A stretch of 64,000 nucleotides of DNA, taken from assembly GCF_016865585.1 (NCBI RefSeq), contig NZ_JAESND010000003.1:62001-126000 (forward strand), in the 5' to 3' direction. Shown here piece after piece: positions 60,344-64,000 of this stretch. Position 1 is the first letter of the stretch. Every line of letters starts with the position of its first letter. The stretch is from Jeongeupia naejangsanensis. Its GTDB lineage: Bacteria > Pseudomonadota > Gammaproteobacteria > Burkholderiales > Chitinibacteraceae. A model generated the notes under the pieces. That model did not search any database. It was given only the letters and a program-made list of their open reading frames with translations, and had not been told where the DNA came from. A program made the position numbers and the translations under genes.

Positions 60344-61447
60344 ATGATCACCACCGCCATCTTTCCTTCCCGTTACGTTCAGGGCGCCGGTGCGCTCGAT
60401 GCGCTCGGCGACGAGCTGGCCCGCCTTGGCGGCAAGGCGCTGGTGCTGCTGGCGCCGTTTGCCGCGCGCGAGCTGGGCGAGCGCATTGATGCCACGCTGG
60501 CCGCGGCCGGCGTCGAGGCCAGGCTCGAAGTGTTCAACGGCGAATGCTCGGACGAGGAAGTCGAACGGCTGGTGGCGATTGCCGGGCCGCTCGGCGTCAA
60601 TGTCGTCGCCGGCATCGGCGGCGGCAAGATGCTCGATACCGCCAAAGCCGTCGCGTTCGCGATGAAGGCGCGCGTCGCCATCGTGCCGACGATCGCCTCG
60701 ACCGATGCACCGTGCAGCGCGCTGTCGGTGATCTACACGCCGCAGGGCGAATTCAAGCGTTACCTCGTGCTGCCGACCAACCCGGATCTGGTGCTGGTCG
60801 ATACCGCCATCGTCGCCAAGGCGCCGGTGCGGCTGCTGGTCGCCGGCATGGGCGACGCGCTGGCAACGTGGTTCGAGGCCGAATCGTGCCGGATCAGGGG
60901 CGCCGGCAACATGACCGGCCGACCGGGGCCGATGACCGCGCACGGGCTGGCGCGGCTGTGCTTCGACACGCTGTTCGAATACGGCCCGCTGGCGCGTGCC
61001 GCGTGCGAAGGCGGTGTGGTGACGCCGGCGCTGGAAAAGGTTGTCGAAGCCAATACGCTGCTGTCCGGGCTGGGCTTCGAAAGCGGTGGTCTCGCCGCCG
61101 CGCATGCGATCCACAACGGCCTGACCGTGCTCGAACAGACGCACGAATACTGGCACGGCGAGAAGGTCGCCTTCGGCACGCTGGCAACGCTGATGCTGAC
61201 CGGTGCCGATCCGGCGCTGGTCGACCGGGTTTACGACTTCTGCGACGCCGTCGGCCTGCCGACGACGCTGGCCGAAATCGGTCTCGACGGCGTCTCCGAA
61301 ACCGAGCTGCGGCGTGCCGCTGAAGCCGCATGTGCGCCGGGCGAAACCATCCACAACGAGCCGCATGCAATCACGGCCGATGCGGTACTCGCCGCGATGA
61401 TCGCCGCCGATGCCTACGGCCGGTCGCGGCAGGCGTGCTGTTGCTGA
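60344..61447 (+). CDS. gldA: Glycerol dehydrogenase GldA
   Basis: The 367-residue iron-type alcohol dehydrogenase family enzyme oxidises glycerol to dihydroxyacetone with NAD+. Glycine loop GIGGGKMLDTAKAVA binds NAD. Zinc ligands lie in GMGDALATWFEAE (Asp), LAAAHAIHNGL (His) and HEYWHGEKVAFG (His). The C-terminus ends in three cysteines, an uncommon feature. It is monocistronic, just ahead of the histidine phosphatase gene. Confidence 0.93.
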   Translation: MITTAIFPSRYVQGAGALDALGDELARLGGKALVLLAPFAARELGERIDATLAAAGVEARLEVFNGECSDEEVERLVAIAGPLGVNVVAGIGGGKMLDTAKAVAFAMKARVAIVPTIASTDAPCSALSVIYTPQGEFKRYLVLPTNPDLVLVDTAIVAKAPVRLLVAGMGDALATWFEAESCRIRGAGNMTGRPGPMTAHGLARLCFDTLFEYGPLARAACEGGVVTPALEKVVEANTLLSGLGFESGGLAAAHAIHNGLTVLEQTHEYWHGEKVAFGTLATLMLTGADPALVDRVYDFCDAVGLPTTLAEIGLDGVSETELRRAAEAACAPGETIHNEPHAITADAVLAAMIAADAYGRSRQACCC

Positions 61448-61512
61448 GGATCCGGCAGGCCGGTCGCCACCGGTCGTGGCAGCAATGCCACGCGGGTAGC
61501 GGCGGGCCACGG

Positions 61513-61518
61513 GTATAA
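61513..61518 (+). promoter_or_regulatory. -10 box for the histidine phosphatase/methyltransferase pair
   Basis: TATAAT lies 31 bases before ATG 61550. No convincing -35 sequence is visible. Confidence 0.45.
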
Positions 61519-61549
61519 TCGCCGGCTGGATTGCCTGAGAGATTTGCCC

Positions 61550-62149
61550 ATGTCCCGCACGATTTACCTGCTCCGCCACGGCCAGACCGAATTCAACACG
61601 GTACGCCGGCTGCAAGGCCGCTGCGATTCGCCGCTGACCGCGCTCGGCCAGGAACAGGCCAGTGCGATGGGCGAGGCGCTGCGGGCGGAACTCGGCTCGG
61701 CCGAAGGCTGGGCGATGCGGGTGAGCCCGTTGCCACGGGCGCAGGCCAGTGCCGCACGCGTTGCTGCGGCGCTCGGTTTGCCAGCGACGGCAATGACGAC
61801 CGACGAGCGCATCATCGAAGTCGGTTTCGGCGACTGGGAACAGCAGTTGCGCGCCGATCTGGTGGCGCAGCATCCGGTGCTGGAAACCGCGCCGGACTGG
61901 CACTTCCATTCACCGAACGGTGAAAAGCTCGATGAAGTGCTCGCACGCATCGATGCTTTCCTCTGCGATGCATCGCTGCCGCAAAAGCTGATCGTCGTGT
62001 CGCACGGCCTGTTCGGCCGGCTGCTGCGCGCACGCTACCTCGGCCTGCAGGGCGACGCGCTGTTTACCGGCGAAATGCCGCAGGATGCGTTCTACCGGCT
62101 GCACGGCGGCGACGTGGCGCGGATCGATTGCGCCGGGGTGACGGCATGA
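61550..62149 (+). CDS. Histidine phosphatase (phosphoglycerate mutase-like) family protein
   Basis: The 199-residue protein has the catalytic LLRHGQTEFN motif (His9 region), a second arginine in SPLPRAQASA, a glutamate in EVGFGDWE and the second histidine in VVSHGLFGRLL. The fold is that of cobalamin-phosphatase CobC or sugar phosphatases, but the substrate cannot be set. ATG 61550 is preferred to TTG 61544. Its stop overlaps the next gene start (ATGA). Confidence 0.88.
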   Translation: MSRTIYLLRHGQTEFNTVRRLQGRCDSPLTALGQEQASAMGEALRAELGSAEGWAMRVSPLPRAQASAARVAAALGLPATAMTTDERIIEVGFGDWEQQLRADLVAQHPVLETAPDWHFHSPNGEKLDEVLARIDAFLCDASLPQKLIVVSHGLFGRLLRARYLGLQGDALFTGEMPQDAFYRLHGGDVARIDCAGVTA

Positions 62150-63006
62150 AGCCCGTCAAACAGGCGGCCGCCGCCGCGTCGGGTGGCGACAAGTACGACA
62201 TCCGCCCCGAGCAATCGGTCGAGCTGCTGAAGGAGCTGCACATCCTGACGCGCGACGGCAAGCTCAACCAGGACAGCCGCCGCAAGCTCAAGCAGGTCTA
62301 CCACCTGTTCAACTTCATCGAGCCGCTGCTGAAAGACGTGCAGGCCGACCACCCGGACGTGTCGCTGGTCGACCACGGCGCCGGCAAATCGTATCTGGGC
62401 TTCATCCTTTACGACCTGTTCTTCAAGGCCAACGCGCCGCAGGGCACGATCTACGGGATCGAGACCCGACAGGAGCTGGTCGAGCGCTCGACCGAGCTGG
62501 CGGCGCGCTGCGGCTTCCCCGGCATGCGCTTCTTGAATCTCTCGGTGGCCGATTCGATCACCTCGAATGCGCTGCCTGCGCAGATCGACATCGTCACCGC
62601 GCTGCATGCGTGCAATACCGCGACCGACGACGCGATCCGCTTCGCGCTGGAGAAAAAGGCCAAGCACATCGTGCTGGTGCCATGCTGCCAGGCCGAAGTC
62701 GCCAGCGTGCTGCGCAAGAACAAGCAGCAGGCGCTGAAGAGCCCGCTGGCCGAAATCTGGCGCCACCCGATCCACACGCGCGAATTCGGCAGCCAGATCA
62801 CCAACGTGCTGCGCTGCCTGCAGCTCGAGGCGCACGGCTACCACGTGACGGTAACCGAACTCGTCGGCTGGGAACATTCGATGAAGAACGAGCTGATCGT
62901 CGCCAGCTACAAGAACCTGCCGCGCAAGAAGCCGGCGGAAAGGCTGAACGCCGTACTGGCCGAGCTGGGGCTCGAGGAAATGCACGAGCGCTTCTACACG
63001 GCCTGA
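62146..63006 (+). CDS. Methyltransferase domain protein (PF13679 type)
   Basis: The 286-residue SAM-dependent methyltransferase has motif I VDHGAGKSYLGFILYD and the motif IV-like segment VTALHACNTATDDAIRFAL. The VPCCQAEV block is typical of the Methyltransf_32 family. The substrate is unknown (tRNA or protein in relatives). It is translationally coupled to the phosphatase gene by ATGA. Confidence 0.85.
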   Translation: MKPVKQAAAAASGGDKYDIRPEQSVELLKELHILTRDGKLNQDSRRKLKQVYHLFNFIEPLLKDVQADHPDVSLVDHGAGKSYLGFILYDLFFKANAPQGTIYGIETRQELVERSTELAARCGFPGMRFLNLSVADSITSNALPAQIDIVTALHACNTATDDAIRFALEKKAKHIVLVPCCQAEVASVLRKNKQQALKSPLAEIWRHPIHTREFGSQITNVLRCLQLEAHGYHVTVTELVGWEHSMKNELIVASYKNLPRKKPAERLNAVLAELGLEEMHERFYTA

Positions 63007-63020
63007 ACGGCCTTGCCCCG

Positions 63021-63051
63021 ACAAAACCGGCCGCTGGCCGGTTTTTCTTTT
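63021..63051 (+). terminator. Terminator after the methyltransferase gene
   Basis: AAAACCGGCC / GGCCGGTTTTTCTTTT with a GCT loop starts 15 bases beyond the stop. Confidence 0.85.
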
Positions 63052-63204
63052 CCTGCCGTTCGTCTGCTTTCGGCCGCATCGCGGTTCATGCTGCACTGCA
63101 AAAATCAATGACGATGTACTATCGCCACTCTTACGTTGATTGACAATTTCGGCGATCAGGCCCGGTCCGGACCGCCATTTTCGAACGTATCAGGAGGAAG
63201 GGAA

Positions 63205-64000
63205 GTGGTCGCCACCGATTCCAAGGTAGTCAAGCTCGGGCGTTACAACGTGCAACAGGGACAGAGTTCGGTCTCCGGCCTGTCGTCGGGTGCCTTCATG
63301 ACCGTGCAGCTGCATCTGGCGCATTCGGCCAGCTTTGTCGGCGCCGGCATCATTGCCGGCGGGCCGTTCCGCTGCGCCGAATCCTTCCCCGGCGCCGCGC
63401 CGGTGGCCGAGGATGCCTACATCCAGAACTCGCTCTACATCTGCCTGAATCCGCTGGTGCCGCACACGGCGCCGAACGCCGAGCATCTGGCCCAGCTGGC
63501 ACGCCAGACCGCCGCCGCCGGCGAAATCGACCCGGTCGAGCATCTGGGCGACGACAAGGTCTACATCTTCACCGGCAGCAAGGACGAGGTGGTCTTCTCG
63601 GATACCGTGGCGCGGACCAAGCGCTTTTACGAGCTGCTGGGCATCAAGGCCGAACACATCGATTACGACGACACCGTGCCGGCCGGCCATTCGATCATCA
63701 CGCAGAACCCCGAGGATTCGCCGCTCGGCACCAACCAGCCGCCTTATATCAACCAGGGCGATTTCGTACAGTCGCACCGCATCCTCGAGCATATCCACGG
63801 CAAGCTGAAGCCCGCGGTCGAGCGTCCGACCGGCAGGCTGGTGCGTTTCGACCAGCGCGAATTCCTCGACTTCCTCGCCGACGACGACAAGAAGGCAAGG
63901 CGCGACAGCATGAGCGACTTCGGCTACGCCTACATTCCGAAGGCGGTCGAGGATGGCGAGCCGGCGCGCGTGCATATCGCGCTGCACGGTTGCAAGCAGG
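63205..64000 (+). CDS. PHB-depolymerase-like esterase, 3' end outside the window
   Basis: A frame open to the window end starts at GTG 63205, with GGAGGAAGGGAA just upstream (seven bases of spacing). About 265 residues are visible. The nucleophile elbow is SGLSSGAFMTVQL (Gly-x-Ser-x-Gly), followed by a GGPFRCAES segment, YDDTVPAGHS and a late IALHGCKQ strand. These resemble extracellular poly(3-hydroxybutyrate) depolymerases of the Esterase_PHB type. No signal peptide is seen, so it could act inside the cell. With the PhaC-like DUF3141 protein it hints at PHA turnover in this organism. Confidence 0.75.
   Translation, partial: MVATDSKVVKLGRYNVQQGQSSVSGLSSGAFMTVQLHLAHSASFVGAGIIAGGPFRCAESFPGAAPVAEDAYIQNSLYICLNPLVPHTAPNAEHLAQLARQTAAAGEIDPVEHLGDDKVYIFTGSKDEVVFSDTVARTKRFYELLGIKAEHIDYDDTVPAGHSIITQNPEDSPLGTNQPPYINQGDFVQSHRILEHIHGKLKPAVERPTGRLVRFDQREFLDFLADDDKKARRDSMSDFGYAYIPKAVEDGEPARVHIALHGCKQ

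Overview
The window is a dense, high-GC (about 65 percent by eye) bacterial chromosome segment with no rRNA, tRNA, CRISPR array, phage module or insertion sequence that I can see. Gene content and style (NDH-2, cobalamin-dependent MetH, AceK, HslU, SlyX, YegD, Spo0M-like proteins, c-di-GMP and chemotaxis proteins, a GH18 chitinase-like protein, PHA-type enzymes) suggest a free-living betaproteobacterium. Neisseriales near the chitin-degrading Chitinibacteraceae is my best guess; it is an inference, not a measurement.

Layout. 1-4.5 kb: a truncated lipoprotein gene, a membrane diguanylate cyclase, NADH dehydrogenase II and a bile-acid:sodium-symporter-like protein, all leftward. 4.6-7.1 kb: a TPP riboswitch and a translationally coupled thiamine salvage operon thiM-thiE-thiD. 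7.1-20.3 kb: a methyltransferase, an AlaX-like editing protein, hslU without hslV beside it, a YedA-like exporter, ilvA, an LprI-like secreted protein, a fabI gene coupled to a PhaC-like DUF3141 protein, and metH. 20.3-22.7 kb: an AT-rich islet with a 52-aa membrane peptide and two related membrane-anchored orphans. 22.7-26.3 kb: an intact Spo0M gene, a candidate pore-forming protein, and a decayed second Spo0M copy. 26.3-38.8 kb: a GH18 protein whose catalytic Glu is Gln, a second diguanylate cyclase, a soluble double-PAS chemoreceptor, a pseudouridine synthase, two divergent thioredoxin-fold proteins, an ABC exporter, an AroP-type permease and an enoyl-CoA hydratase-like protein.

38.8-40.6 kb is the most striking part. 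A two-gene leftward operon encodes a secreted six-repeat (probably six-bladed) beta-propeller and then a secreted ubiquitin. The second protein is a signal peptide joined to a near-complete ubiquitin fold, differing from the eukaryotic protein at about ten positions plus a one-residue insertion and ending exactly in Leu-Arg-Leu-Arg-Gly-Gly. It has its own ribosome binding site and terminator and lies inside normal bacterial neighbours. No E1, E2, E3 or deubiquitinase gene is nearby.

40.6-64 kb: mostly housekeeping and accessory metabolism: a PAP2/class A acid phosphatase, DUF808, an S4-domain protein, a BON lipoprotein, an arylsulfotransferase-type protein, a secreted orphan broken by a frameshift in an A tract, a YgjP-like protease, ChrA, flavoproteins, an RNA methyltransferase, aceK, an SDR, a NucS-like nuclease with DUF4268, SlyX/YegD, gldA, a histidine phosphatase, and finally the start of a PHB-depolymerase-like gene cut by the window end. 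Genes are packed closely, many pairs overlap by ATGA, and most transcripts end in clear GC-rich hairpins with T tracts.
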